Below are positions 36,276-45,144 of a stretch of DNA of 64,000 nt, piece after piece. Position 1 is the stretch's first letter, and each line of letters opens with the position of its first letter. Origin of the DNA: Bordetella sp. H567. Its GTDB lineage: Bacteria > Pseudomonadota > Gammaproteobacteria > Burkholderiales > Burkholderiaceae_B. Both the position numbers and the translations under genes were made by a program. The DNA is taken from contig NZ_CP012334.1 of the NCBI RefSeq assembly GCF_001704295.1, forward strand, positions 2,430,084 to 2,494,083, read 5' to 3'. The notes below the pieces were generated by a model. The model was given only the letters and a program-made list of their open reading frames with translations, was not told the origin of the DNA and did not search any database.

Positions 36276-36811
36276 CGCAAATATTGATCCAGCTGGCCAT
36301 CCTGTTTACCCAGCTGTCGCTGCTGGCCTTCGGGGGCGGCAACACCATCCTGCCGGAAATGCAGCGCCAGGTCGTCGACGTGCACCACTGGATGACGGCG
36401 GAAAACTTCACGGCGCTGTTCGCGCTGGCGCAGGCCGCGCCTGGTCCGAACCTGATGATCGTGCCCATGGTGGGCTGGCACATCGCGGGCTTGCCCGGCA
36501 TGCTGGTCAGCAGCTTAGCCAAGTTCGTGCCATCTTCGCTGGTGGTCATCCTGGTCATGCGCCTGTGGGACCGCTTCAAGGACAAGCCGTGGCGCGCCGC
36601 GGCGCAGGCGGGCATTTTCCCTGTCACGGTGGGCCTGCTCGCGGCCAGCGCGGCCTTGATCACCGAAGCCTCGGTGGACGGCTGGCTGCTGGGCGCGATC
36701 GCCGCCGTGGTGGCCGTGCTGGGATGGCGTACCCGTCTGCACCCCCTGTGGCTGCTGCTGGGCGGCGCGGTCGTGGGATTGGCCGCCATGGGCCTGCCCG
36801 GTATCTCGTAA
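36272..36811 (+). CDS. Chromate transporter family, C-terminal-type half
   Basis: A 179-residue membrane protein, the second half of the pair. It shows LLAFGGGNTILPEMQRQVV, then FALAQAAPGPNLMIVPMVGW, the repeat of the FGG and PGPN motifs. About five to six hydrophobic segments follow. Translation is coupled to the first half. The pair probably works as a heterodimer; the transported anion cannot be derived from sequence. Confidence 0.9.
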   Translation: MTQILIQLAILFTQLSLLAFGGGNTILPEMQRQVVDVHHWMTAENFTALFALAQAAPGPNLMIVPMVGWHIAGLPGMLVSSLAKFVPSSLVVILVMRLWDRFKDKPWRAAAQAGIFPVTVGLLAASAALITEASVDGWLLGAIAAVVAVLGWRTRLHPLWLLLGGAVVGLAAMGLPGIS

Positions 36812-36927
36812 GCGGTGCCTGGCGCGGCGGGCCTCGGGCGCGCCGGCGCGTTGGCGTAAAATCCGCGCGTGGCATGAGCCCCGGCGCGTCGCTTCCGTGA
36901 TGCGCCGGTTCGCCTTCGGAAAACTCG

Positions 36928-37701
36928 ATGTCTTTCCCGCTGACAACAGCGCAGTTGCAAACCCTGCGGGAGCAGGGTTTCGTGGTTGCCCGTGAATTCG
37001 TGCCGGCCGTCCAGCGCGAGGCGCTGCGTGCGCTGGCGCAGGCCCAACTGGACCAGGCGGTCGCGCCGGTCGAATACGAGGCCGACCTGGCCTATCCCGG
37101 CGCGCCCGCGTCCCGCAACGCCGAAGGCGGCGGGACGGTGCGGCGCCTGCTCGATGCCTATGGGCGCGATCCGCTGTTCGCCGCCTGGGCGACCGCGCCG
37201 GCCGTGGCGTCTTCCCTGCACCGGTATTTCGGCCAGGCGGCGGTCCTGTCCCGCGCCCATCACAACTGCGTGATGACCAAGCATCCACGCTTCGGCAGCC
37301 TGACCGGCTGGCACCGGGACATCCGCTACTGGTCCTTCGACCGCGAGGACCTGGTTTCGACATGGCTGGCGCTGGGCCCTGAAACGGCGCACAACGGCGG
37401 GCTCTGGCTGGTGCCGGGATCGCACAGGATGACGCTGCCTGCGGATCGCTTCGATGCCGCGCAGTTCCTGCGCGAGGACCTTCCCGAGAACGCCGCCCTG
37501 ATCGCGACGGCCGTATCGCCCGAACTGGCGCCGGGCGATGTTTTGTTTTTTCACTGCCGCACCCTGCACGCCGCCGGCCGCAACCAGAGCGACCGCGTCA
37601 AGCTTTCCGTCGTGCATACGTATCACGCCGTTGAAACGCACCCGTTGCCGAATACGCGATCGGCGAGCAAGCCCGAAGTCCTGCTGGATCCGGCAACCTG
37701 A
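36928..37701 (+). CDS. Phytanoyl-CoA dioxygenase (PhyH) family protein
   Basis: A 257-residue Fe(II)/2-oxoglutarate oxygenase of the PhyH family. The iron ligands are H129 and D131 in GWHRDIRYW and H214 in LHAAGRN; the arginine after it (R218) fits 2-oxoglutarate binding. WLVPGSHRMTLP is a common family segment. Members hydroxylate varied small molecules, so the substrate is not known. It stands alone between the chromate pair and the ABC protein gene, on the same strand. Confidence 0.88.
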   Translation: MSFPLTTAQLQTLREQGFVVAREFVPAVQREALRALAQAQLDQAVAPVEYEADLAYPGAPASRNAEGGGTVRRLLDAYGRDPLFAAWATAPAVASSLHRYFGQAAVLSRAHHNCVMTKHPRFGSLTGWHRDIRYWSFDREDLVSTWLALGPETAHNGGLWLVPGSHRMTLPADRFDAAQFLREDLPENAALIATAVSPELAPGDVLFFHCRTLHAAGRNQSDRVKLSVVHTYHAVETHPLPNTRSASKPEVLLDPAT

Positions 37702-37739
37702 CGGGAAGCCGTCAGCCAAAGTGGTTGAAACCTTCTCGA

Positions 37740-37768
37740 TGACGGTATGTCAGAACGACATACCGTCA
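37740..37768. promoter_or_regulatory. Perfect 12-bp inverted repeat just before the SbmA-like gene
   Basis: The arms TGACGGTATGTC (37740-37751) and GACATACCGTCA (37757-37768) enclose the loop AGAAC. The repeat ends 13 bases before the ATG at 37782 and has no T-run, so it is not a simple terminator. It could be an operator or an RNA hairpin that affects translation. It is also close enough to the PhyH stop to shape the end of that mRNA. Confidence 0.7.
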
Positions 37769-37781
37769 CGAGTCCACAATC

Positions 37782-39653
37782 ATGGTTTCAGATCGCGAAA
37801 AGCAGGGCGGCCATTCAAATCCGCAGAATAATCAAGCGCCAGGGCGCGTCGCGGCATCGCCGGACAGCCTGGATAGCGGCGGCAAAATATCCGCGGATTC
37901 GCTGGCGGCCATGTTCCCGCCGGGCGGGGGCCGCCGGATTTCAGCCTGGAGCTTGATCAAGCCTTATTGGATTTCCGAGGATCGCCATCGCGCCCGCGCC
38001 CTGCTGGCGTTGGTGATTGCGTTGAACCTGGCCATCGTCTATGTCAACCTGCGCGTCAATACCTGGTACGCCACGTTCTATGATGCGTTGGACAAGCGCG
38101 ACCTTCCCGCATTCACGCACTTGATTTTGGTTTTTACCCTGCTCGCCTTTATTTTCATTGCGCTGAGTACCGTGCAGATCTATTTTCGCCAGATGCTGGA
38201 ATTTCGCTGGCGCCAATGGTTGACGGACGTCTACCTGCGCCAATGGCTGCTCAGCCGCTCTTATTACCGGATGGAGCGCGACCATATCGTCGATAATCCG
38301 GACCAGCGTATCGCCGAAGACCTGCGCAGCATGGCCACCAATACATTGGCGCTGTCGATAGACCTGATATCGACCATCGCCACCTTCTCGGTTTTCGTGT
38401 CCCTGTTGTGGATGCTGTCCGGCGCGCTCAGTTTCGCGCTGTTCGGCCATGCGGTGCGAATACCGGGCTACCTGGTATGGGCCGCGGTGGCCTACGGCAT
38501 ATTGGGTTCTTTCCTGGTCCACAAGATTGCCAGGCGCCTGGTGGACGTCGGATATCGCCAGCAGAAAGTCGAGGCCGATTTCCGCGTGCTGCTCGTACGC
38601 GTGCGGGAAAACGCCGAGCAGATCGCGTTCTACGATGGCGGTCCGGAAGAGGGCCGCCGCGCCCGCGCCGCATTCGGCGCGGTGCGCAATAACTGGCGCG
38701 AAATCATGCGATACACCAAGCGCCTGGTCTTCGCCAGTTCCGTCTACGGGCAGATCGCGATCATCTTTCCGCTGGTGGCGGCCGCGCCTCGCTATTTCGC
38801 GGGTGCGTTTACGATCGGCGTCCTGATGCAGCTGAACAACGCGTTCGGGCAGGTCAGCGGCGCCTGTTCCTGGTTCATCAACAGCTACGCCACGCTGGCG
38901 GATTGGCGCGCCACCCTGAACCGGTTGCGCGAATTCAGCAAGCGCATGGGCGAGGGCGATCCCGACCGCCTGTCGCGCGAACACGGCAATGAGGTTGCCG
39001 CCCGCGGCCTGCACGTCTTCCGTCCCGATGGCCGTCCGCTGGGCGTACCGTCAACCTTCCGCGTGGCGCCCGGCGAGCGCTGGCTGGTGCGCGGCCCCTC
39101 GGGCGCGGGCAAGAGCACCTTGCTGCGCACGCTGGCCGGCTTGTGGCCGCACGCGGCCGGCGACCTGGTCATGCCCGCCGGCGGGGGTTCGGGCGGCGGC
39201 GGCAAGGGCCATGCCGCCCTGTTCCTGCCGCAATCCACCTATGTGCCCGACGGCACCTTGAAACAGGCGGTCTGCTATCCCGACCCGGTGGATGCCTACA
39301 GCGATGCCGAATGCGCCGAGGCGCTGCGCCTGTGCCGGCTGGAGGCCTATGCGGACCAGCTCTACGTCGCCGATGCCTGGGCGCGCCGCTTGTCGCCGGG
39401 CGAGAAGCAGCGGCTGTCCTTCGCGCGCGCGCTGCTGCTCAAGCCGGCTTTCCTGTTCATGGACGAGTCCACCTCCTCGCTCGATACCGATACCGAACGG
39501 CATCTGTACGAAACCCTGTTGCAACGCCTGCCGCGCGCCGCCGTGATCAGCGTGGCGCATCGCGATACCTTGGCGCGCTTCCATACGCACGAGATGCATG
39601 TCGGACCGCAAGCGGACGCGCGGCCGCTGGCGTTGGCGCCGGCCGGGACTTGA
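37782..39653 (+). CDS. ABC transporter, fused permease and ATPase (SbmA/BacA-like, YddA type)
   Basis: A 623-residue half-transporter. After a polar N-terminal tail of about 50 residues comes a membrane domain of the SbmA/BacA-like type (residues 60-350, NTWYATFYDALDKRD, EFRWRQWLTDVYL, DNPDQRIAEDL). An ATPase domain follows with Walker A GPSGAGKST near residue 438, signature LSPGEKQRLSFARAL and Walker B FLFMDESTSSLD. Relatives move peptides, fatty acyl-CoA or vitamins, possibly as exporters or importers. No good ribosome binding site precedes ATG 37782, so the start is uncertain. The hybrid kinase gene follows with no gap. Confidence 0.88.
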   Translation: MVSDREKQGGHSNPQNNQAPGRVAASPDSLDSGGKISADSLAAMFPPGGGRRISAWSLIKPYWISEDRHRARALLALVIALNLAIVYVNLRVNTWYATFYDALDKRDLPAFTHLILVFTLLAFIFIALSTVQIYFRQMLEFRWRQWLTDVYLRQWLLSRSYYRMERDHIVDNPDQRIAEDLRSMATNTLALSIDLISTIATFSVFVSLLWMLSGALSFALFGHAVRIPGYLVWAAVAYGILGSFLVHKIARRLVDVGYRQQKVEADFRVLLVRVRENAEQIAFYDGGPEEGRRARAAFGAVRNNWREIMRYTKRLVFASSVYGQIAIIFPLVAAAPRYFAGAFTIGVLMQLNNAFGQVSGACSWFINSYATLADWRATLNRLREFSKRMGEGDPDRLSREHGNEVAARGLHVFRPDGRPLGVPSTFRVAPGERWLVRGPSGAGKSTLLRTLAGLWPHAAGDLVMPAGGGSGGGGKGHAALFLPQSTYVPDGTLKQAVCYPDPVDAYSDAECAEALRLCRLEAYADQLYVADAWARRLSPGEKQRLSFARALLLKPAFLFMDESTSSLDTDTERHLYETLLQRLPRAAVISVAHRDTLARFHTHEMHVGPQADARPLALAPAGT

Positions 39654-41489
39654 ATGGCTCAGGATTTCATCATCGCGCCGGGAGTGTTCTGGCGGGAAAT
39701 CGTCCCCGGCCTCGTGCTGCTGCTGGCCACCGCCATCGGCGTGTCGCTGGGGTATTGGCAACTGCGCCGCGAAGTCATGCGGCGGCGCGCGGTCGAGGCG
39801 CAGCTGCAGGCCGCGCGCGACCTGGCCGATAGCGCCACGCTGGCGAAGTCCACCTTTCTCGCGACGATGAGCCACGAGATCCGCACGCCGCTCAGCGGCA
39901 TCATCGGCATGCTGGACCTGTTGATGCGCGCGGCGATGGGTGCGGAACAGCGGCAGATGCTGCGTGCCGTCAATTCGGCCGCCAATTCGCTGCTGCAGAT
40001 ACTGGACCAGGTCATGGACTTCTCCAAGATGGAAGCGAATCGCATGAGCCTGGAATCCGTGCCGGTGGATCTGCGGGCCATGGTGCAGAGCGTGGTCATG
40101 GTCATGGGCGAACCCGCGCGGCGCCGCGGCGTGAAAACCCGCTATGTCGTGGATGAAGCCGTCAGCGCCACGGTGCTGGGCGATCCGCTGCGCATCCGGC
40201 AGATCCTGACCAACCTGATCAGCAACGCGGCCAAGTTCACGGCGCAGGGCGAGGTGAGCCTGACCTTGACGGTGGATGCCGCCGACGCGGGACATCAATC
40301 CCTGCGCTTCGTGGTGGCGGACACGGGTATCGGCATTCCGCGGGAAAAGCTGGCGCAGGTCATGGCGCCGTTCCGGCAGGCCGATACATCGATCTCCCGC
40401 CACTACGGCGGCAGCGGTCTGGGCCTGTCCGTATCCAGCCGGCTGGCCGCCTTGATGGGTGGCAAGCTGGTGCTGGACAGCGATCCAGGCAAGGGGACGC
40501 GCGCGACCTTCCTGTGCCGCCTGCCGGTGGGGCCCGCGACCGAAGGGATTTCCGCGGGCGCCATGGCCCGGCAACTGGCCTTGCCGGCCCCCGCGCCGTC
40601 GTTGCCGACGCTGGCCTGCCACGATGGCGCCGGCGCATGCGGCCACACGCATGCCTGGGACCCAGACCATGGCATGCCACCCACGTCCGGCGAACCGGCA
40701 CCGTGCGCCGACAGCATGTCCGACGGGCCGCGCCTGCTGGTCGTGGACGATCACGCGATCAATCGCGACCTGATCCGCAGGCAGCTCGCCACCCTGGGCT
40801 ATGCCTGCGACGTGCGAGCCGATGGCACGTCCGCGCTGGAGGCCCTGCAATCGGCCGGCTACACGATGCTGCTCACGGATTGCCACATGCCCGCGATGGG
40901 CGGCGCCGAACTGGTCGCGGCATGGCGTGAAGAAGAGCGGCGCCGCGGCGGCGCGGCGCGCCTGCCCATCGCCATGGTGACCGCCCGGACGGACGCCGAC
41001 CCGGCCGATGGTCCGGATGTCGACGCGCGGGTCCGCAAGCCGGTCACGCTGGACCGCCTGCGCGCGGTGCTTCTGGATTGTCTGCCCGCGCACGCGGTGA
41101 CCGCCACGCTCGCGGACGGATCCGGCCAGGTGGTACGGCCCGTCCCGCAGGCTGGCCTGGCGCTACCGGTGCTGCGCGAACATTTCCGTCAGGATGAGGC
41201 GGCCCTGCGCGAGTTCCTGCGGACTTCGCTGGCGGCCTTGCGGGCCGATCTGGTCCAGGCCCTGGCCGACCTGTGCCCGCAGTGCTGCGAACGCTACGCG
41301 GACTGGCTGCATCGGGCGCTGGGCGCGCTGAGCATGCTGGGACACTGGCCGGTGGTGGACGAAGGCAATGCCCTGGAGGCAGCGCTGCGCGGTGCGCCCA
41401 ACCTGGGCTTGCTGCACGAAATGCTGCAGTTCCTGGAGCATTTCGCCCAGACCGTGGACGACATCGAAAGGGAAGTCGGCCTGCTTTGA
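39654..41489 (+). CDS. Hybrid sensor histidine kinase (BvgS-like core, no periplasmic sensor)
   Basis: A 611-residue membrane-bound kinase. A single transmembrane helix (about residues 15-35) is followed by a short linker. The kinase core has H74 in SHEIRTP, N-box NLISNAAKF, and ATP-binding DTGIGI and GGSGLGL. A receiver domain (about 358-475) has D365/D366, phospho-acceptor D409 and K462. A C-terminal HPt-like domain has H553 in WLHRALGALSML. The order matches BvgS and EvgS, but the large periplasmic sensory domains and PAS are absent. It starts right after the ABC protein stop (TGA then ATG). No response-regulator gene is adjacent. Confidence 0.88.
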   Translation: MAQDFIIAPGVFWREIVPGLVLLLATAIGVSLGYWQLRREVMRRRAVEAQLQAARDLADSATLAKSTFLATMSHEIRTPLSGIIGMLDLLMRAAMGAEQRQMLRAVNSAANSLLQILDQVMDFSKMEANRMSLESVPVDLRAMVQSVVMVMGEPARRRGVKTRYVVDEAVSATVLGDPLRIRQILTNLISNAAKFTAQGEVSLTLTVDAADAGHQSLRFVVADTGIGIPREKLAQVMAPFRQADTSISRHYGGSGLGLSVSSRLAALMGGKLVLDSDPGKGTRATFLCRLPVGPATEGISAGAMARQLALPAPAPSLPTLACHDGAGACGHTHAWDPDHGMPPTSGEPAPCADSMSDGPRLLVVDDHAINRDLIRRQLATLGYACDVRADGTSALEALQSAGYTMLLTDCHMPAMGGAELVAAWREEERRRGGAARLPIAMVTARTDADPADGPDVDARVRKPVTLDRLRAVLLDCLPAHAVTATLADGSGQVVRPVPQAGLALPVLREHFRQDEAALREFLRTSLAALRADLVQALADLCPQCCERYADWLHRALGALSMLGHWPVVDEGNALEAALRGAPNLGLLHEMLQFLEHFAQTVDDIEREVGLL

Positions 41490-41503
41490 CGCGGCGGGGC
41501 GGT

Positions 41504-42778
41504 TCAGTATCGCGCGTCGTCGGTGGCCGCGCCTGCCAGTCCGGTCATCCTGTCCGGGAGCTGGCTGATCGCCGATCCCGTCATTTCGACGACATGGAAA
41601 TCGCCGGCCGGACCGAGCATCCGCACTTGCAGCCGGCGCAGCGCGTACGAATCCGCGCCCATATGCAGCCACACCCTCGCGCGGTCCCGGTCGTCGGCGT
41701 GCAGGCGAGCCAGCCAGTCGTCCAGCGGCATGGCGGCCTCGGGCAGCGGGATGTCCTCAGGCAGCTGTCCCAGCCAGTACATGCGCTGTTCCGCGCGGCG
41801 GTATTCCCACGCCACACGGCCACTGACCTGCAGCGCGGCTTCGAGCTGGCGCGTCAGCGCGGCCGTGCGCATGAGGGCCTGTTCGCGATCCGCGGACAGC
41901 GCCGTGGTGACCAGGCTCAGCAGCGCGGCGCAGCCCAGGAAACCCTGCACGGCCAGTAGCGGCTCGCCATCGAAATGCGCGATATTGGCATACGGCCCCA
42001 TGCCGCTCATGGTGTAGGAGCCGGCGACCAGCGCCAGGCCGGCGACGATCGCCGTGCTGCCGATCGCGCCCCAGGCAAGCGCCACGATCGCCACGAACAG
42101 CAGCGGGCCGTAGCTCATGCCGAAGCCGTCGTGCCATACGATTTGCTCTCCGCCCGGTGGATTGTCGAAAACAATGGTGGTGCCGGCCAGCAGGGCGAAG
42201 GCGGCGATCACGCCGATCCACAAGTGCAGCACGTTCTGTTCGGCCAGCGCGCGCGCACGGAAGTGCGACCACGCCAGGATCATCGGCGTCGTGATGAGGC
42301 AACCCACGAACCCGGCCAGCGTCCACACATACCAGTGCGTCGCGGACGCGGAGGAGTCGACGGCGCGCAGGCCCAGGACGGCCAGCACCCCGCCTGCCAC
42401 GCTGCCCACGGACAGCAGCACGATGAACCACAGCGTGGCGGGCAGGGTGGCCAGGGTATCCGAGGCGTGGGTGCGCCAGCGCCACAGCGCCGCGACGCCG
42501 GCGCAGAACACCAGGTCGGTCAGGGCGAAGACCAGCGCCACGGGCAGCGTGCGCTGCCCGACCAACATGCCCGTGCCGACATGCAGCAAGGCGGCCAGCG
42601 CCATCCAGCCGGGCCAGCGCCGCGGCGGCTTCATCATCAGCGTGGCCATGAGCACGCCGGCCGGCGGCCAGAACAGCGTGGAGAGCGTGGCGGCGTCCCG
42701 TTCGCGCATGCTGACGATGGCCAGGCAGACATAGCCCAGCGCGAAACCCAGCAGGCACAGCACGCGGCGATGTGTCAT
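41504..42778 (-). CDS. MASE1-domain membrane protein without output domain
   Basis: A 424-residue protein. Residues 1-290 are a MASE1 sensory membrane domain with about eight helices (STLFWPPAGVLMA, GCLITTPMILAW are typical). After a short coiled segment (DREQALMRTAALTRQLEAAL) comes a PAS-like stretch of about 100 residues (VSGRVAWEYRRAEQRMYWLG, LDDWLARLHADDRDR), and then it stops. MASE1 proteins normally continue into a GGDEF, EAL or kinase domain; none is present. ATG 42778 was used; ATGs at 42808 and 42817 are also possible. Convergent with the hybrid kinase, 14 bases apart. Confidence 0.8.
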   Translation of the reverse strand: MTHRRVLCLLGFALGYVCLAIVSMRERDAATLSTLFWPPAGVLMATLMMKPPRRWPGWMALAALLHVGTGMLVGQRTLPVALVFALTDLVFCAGVAALWRWRTHASDTLATLPATLWFIVLLSVGSVAGGVLAVLGLRAVDSSASATHWYVWTLAGFVGCLITTPMILAWSHFRARALAEQNVLHLWIGVIAAFALLAGTTIVFDNPPGGEQIVWHDGFGMSYGPLLFVAIVALAWGAIGSTAIVAGLALVAGSYTMSGMGPYANIAHFDGEPLLAVQGFLGCAALLSLVTTALSADREQALMRTAALTRQLEAALQVSGRVAWEYRRAEQRMYWLGQLPEDIPLPEAAMPLDDWLARLHADDRDRARVWLHMGADSYALRRLQVRMLGPAGDFHVVEMTGSAISQLPDRMTGLAGAATDDARY

Positions 42779-42867
42779 GGCGTCAGGACGGAGATGGTTC
42801 CGGAACATCGGGCGCATCTTACAATGGCCGCCGGGGAGATCACACGCCAATTGCAAGGGGAAGGAAG

Positions 42868-44649
42868 ATGGATATTCAGCGCTTTCGCCACATTGCCGCA
42901 TGGGCGGCCGCGGCGCTCCTGTGGGCCGGATTCCTGCCCGATGGACTGGCCGCGTCGCGTCCCGCCGTCGAGGCCACTAACGGCATGGTGGTGACGTCGC
43001 AATACCTGGCCTCCGAGGTTGGCGTCGATATTTTGAAAAAAGGCGGCAACGCCATCGATGCGGCGGTCGCGGTGGGCTATGCCCAGGCGGTGGTCAATCC
43101 CTGTTGCGGCAATATCGGCGGCGGCGGGTTCATGACGATACACCTGGCCGACGGCCGCGATACCTTCATCAACTTCCGCGAAACGGCGCCGGCCGGCGCA
43201 TCGCGTGACATGTACCTGGACGCCAAGGGCGACCTGGTCAAGGGCGCCAGCCTGTTCGGCTATCGCGCCGTCGCCACGCCAGGCACCGTGCTTGGCATGG
43301 ACACCGCGCTGCGCAAATACGGGCGCTTGTCGCGCCAGGCCGTCATGGAGCCGGCCATCAGGCTGGCGCGCGACGGCTTCGACCTGACGCGCGCGGACAC
43401 CGATATCCTCGACACCAGCACGGCGATGTTTCGCGCCGACCCGGAAGCGGCCAAGGTCTTCCTGCGTCCGGACGGCACACCCTTGCAGCCGGGCGACCGG
43501 CTGGTGCAGGCCGAGCTGGCGCGCACCCTGCAGGCGATCGCGGACCAGGGGCCGGATGCTTTCTACAAGGGCCGCATTCCGGCGGCGGTCGAGCAGGCCT
43601 CGGCGCGAGGCGGCGGCGTGATCAAGGCGGCGGACTTCGCCGCCTACAGGATCACCGAAACGGCGCCCATCACTTGCAACTACCGGGGTTATGTCTTCGT
43701 GTCGGCGCCGCCGCCCAGTTCCGGGGGCACGACCTTGTGCGAGATCCTCAACATCCTGTCCGGCTACGATCTGCGCGCCATGGGCTATGGGTCCGCGCAG
43801 TCGGTCCACGTGATGGCCGAGGCCATGCGCCATGCCTACATGGACCGCAACACCTATCTGGGCGATCCCGCCTTCGTGGACAATCCGCTGGGACGGCTGC
43901 TCGGCAAATCCTACGCCGCCGCCATACGCGAGAAAATCGCCGGTGACCGTGCCACGCCGTCGGCGCAGGTCCAGCCCGGCATGGCGCCGCATGAAAAAAC
44001 GGAGACGACGCACTATTCCATCGTCGACAAGGACGGCAATGCCGTGTCCACCACGTATACGGTCAACGGCCGTTTCGGCGCCGGCGTCATCGCGCCGGGC
44101 ACGGGCTTCTTCCTGAACGACGAGATGGACGACTTCACCACCAAGATCGGCGCGCAGAACCTCTTCGGCCTGGTGCAGGGCGCCACCAATGCCATCGAGC
44201 CCGGCAAGCGGCCCTTGTCATCCATGGCGCCCACGCTGGTGACGCGCGACGGCAAGACCTACATGGTGCTGGGATCGCCGGGTGGATCGCGCATCATCAC
44301 GATCACGCTGGAGACGGCCATCAACATCATCGACCACGGCATGGCGCCACAGGAGGCGGTGGACGCGGCGCGCATCCATCACCAGTGGCTACCGGACGAG
44401 GTCTATTACGAAAAATATGGCCTGTCGCCCGATACGCTGAACATCCTGCGCGGCATGGGCTACAAGATGGTGGAACAAACGCCATGGGGTGCGGCTGAAC
44501 TGGTGCTGGTGGGCCTGCCTGACGAAACGCGCAAGGACGGCACGGCCAGTTCGGGCAACGACGCCTCGGTGTCCGGCTCGGTACGGCCCGGCTATCTGTA
44601 TGGCGCCAATGACGAACGCCGCCCCGCTGGGTCGGCACTGGGGTATTGA
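42868..44649 (+). CDS. ggt: Gamma-glutamyltransferase
   Basis: A 593-residue periplasmic enzyme that cleaves glutathione and other gamma-glutamyl compounds. A signal peptide occupies about residues 1-29 (cleavage near GLAAS). The autoprocessing nucleophile is T380 in ETTHYS, giving large and small subunits. GGNAIDAAVA, the PLSSMAPT substrate-binding loop and the GSPGGSRI oxyanion region are all intact. GGGGAAGGAAG before ATG 42868 is a strong ribosome binding site. It is divergent from the MASE1 gene. Its stop overlaps the slyX start. Confidence 0.94.
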   Translation: MDIQRFRHIAAWAAAALLWAGFLPDGLAASRPAVEATNGMVVTSQYLASEVGVDILKKGGNAIDAAVAVGYAQAVVNPCCGNIGGGGFMTIHLADGRDTFINFRETAPAGASRDMYLDAKGDLVKGASLFGYRAVATPGTVLGMDTALRKYGRLSRQAVMEPAIRLARDGFDLTRADTDILDTSTAMFRADPEAAKVFLRPDGTPLQPGDRLVQAELARTLQAIADQGPDAFYKGRIPAAVEQASARGGGVIKAADFAAYRITETAPITCNYRGYVFVSAPPPSSGGTTLCEILNILSGYDLRAMGYGSAQSVHVMAEAMRHAYMDRNTYLGDPAFVDNPLGRLLGKSYAAAIREKIAGDRATPSAQVQPGMAPHEKTETTHYSIVDKDGNAVSTTYTVNGRFGAGVIAPGTGFFLNDEMDDFTTKIGAQNLFGLVQGATNAIEPGKRPLSSMAPTLVTRDGKTYMVLGSPGGSRIITITLETAINIIDHGMAPQEAVDAARIHHQWLPDEVYYEKYGLSPDTLNILRGMGYKMVEQTPWGAAELVLVGLPDETRKDGTASSGNDASVSGSVRPGYLYGANDERRPAGSALGY

Positions 44650-44879
44650 TGGACACGGAAGGAACGCAGGATCTGGCGCGGCGCGTCAAGGAACTCGAGA
44701 TCAAGGCGGGGTTCGCCGAGGATCTCCTGGAGGAGCTGAACCAGACCGTGCACAGGCAGCAGGCGCAGATCGAAAAACTGGCGCAGCAGATCGGCCGGAT
44801 GCGCCAGCAGATGGCGGACGCGGATGAGGCCAAGGACGCGTTCCGCAGCCCAAGGGAGGAGCTGCCGCCGCATTATTGA
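44649..44879 (+). CDS. slyX: SlyX family protein
   Basis: A 76-residue small protein. A coiled coil (RRVKELEIKAGFAEDLLEELN, then VHRQQAQIEKLAQQI) fills residues 10-50, and the end is PPHY, the usual SlyX C-terminus. The function of SlyX is unknown. The ATG shares its first base with the last base of the ggt stop, so it is co-translated. A TTG one codon earlier is a less likely start. Confidence 0.9.
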   Translation: MDTEGTQDLARRVKELEIKAGFAEDLLEELNQTVHRQQAQIEKLAQQIGRMRQQMADADEAKDAFRSPREELPPHY

Positions 44880-45103
44880 CGTGCCATCCTTGCGTGGCAT
44901 CGCTGATGTGGCATCGCTGCCGTGGCAGCGTCGCCGTATCGGCATAGGCGTGCCGCTGCGCGGCCCTGCTTTGATGGACTTTACACGCGCGTGGCAGCTG
45001 CTTGCGCGCAGTTGCACGCCGCCCCGTTTCGTTTCCACGGCGCGGCCACGCTTCGCGCGCCAGCGCGGGGAACCGCGTCGCCTCGGACAGTCCTAATAGC
45101 GCC

Positions 45104-45124
45104 GGAATGGGTAGCTCCCATTCC
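45104..45124. promoter_or_regulatory. Small stem-loop upstream of the GT39 gene
   Basis: The arms GGAATGGG (45104-45111) and CCCATTCC (45117-45124) enclose the loop TAGCT, 20 bases before the ATG at 45145. No T-run follows. It may be a 5' UTR hairpin or an operator. The rest of the gap (44880-45103) shows only a short repeated TGGCATCGCTG near 44896 and 44910 and no gene. Confidence 0.5.
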
Positions 45125-45144
45125 CATCGCTATTCCTGGGACTC

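Noticed and set aside
39051-41093. 680-residue minus-strand frame opposite the ABC ATPase and the kinase
   Set aside because: Shadow of two clearly identified genes; low-complexity composition and no start signal.
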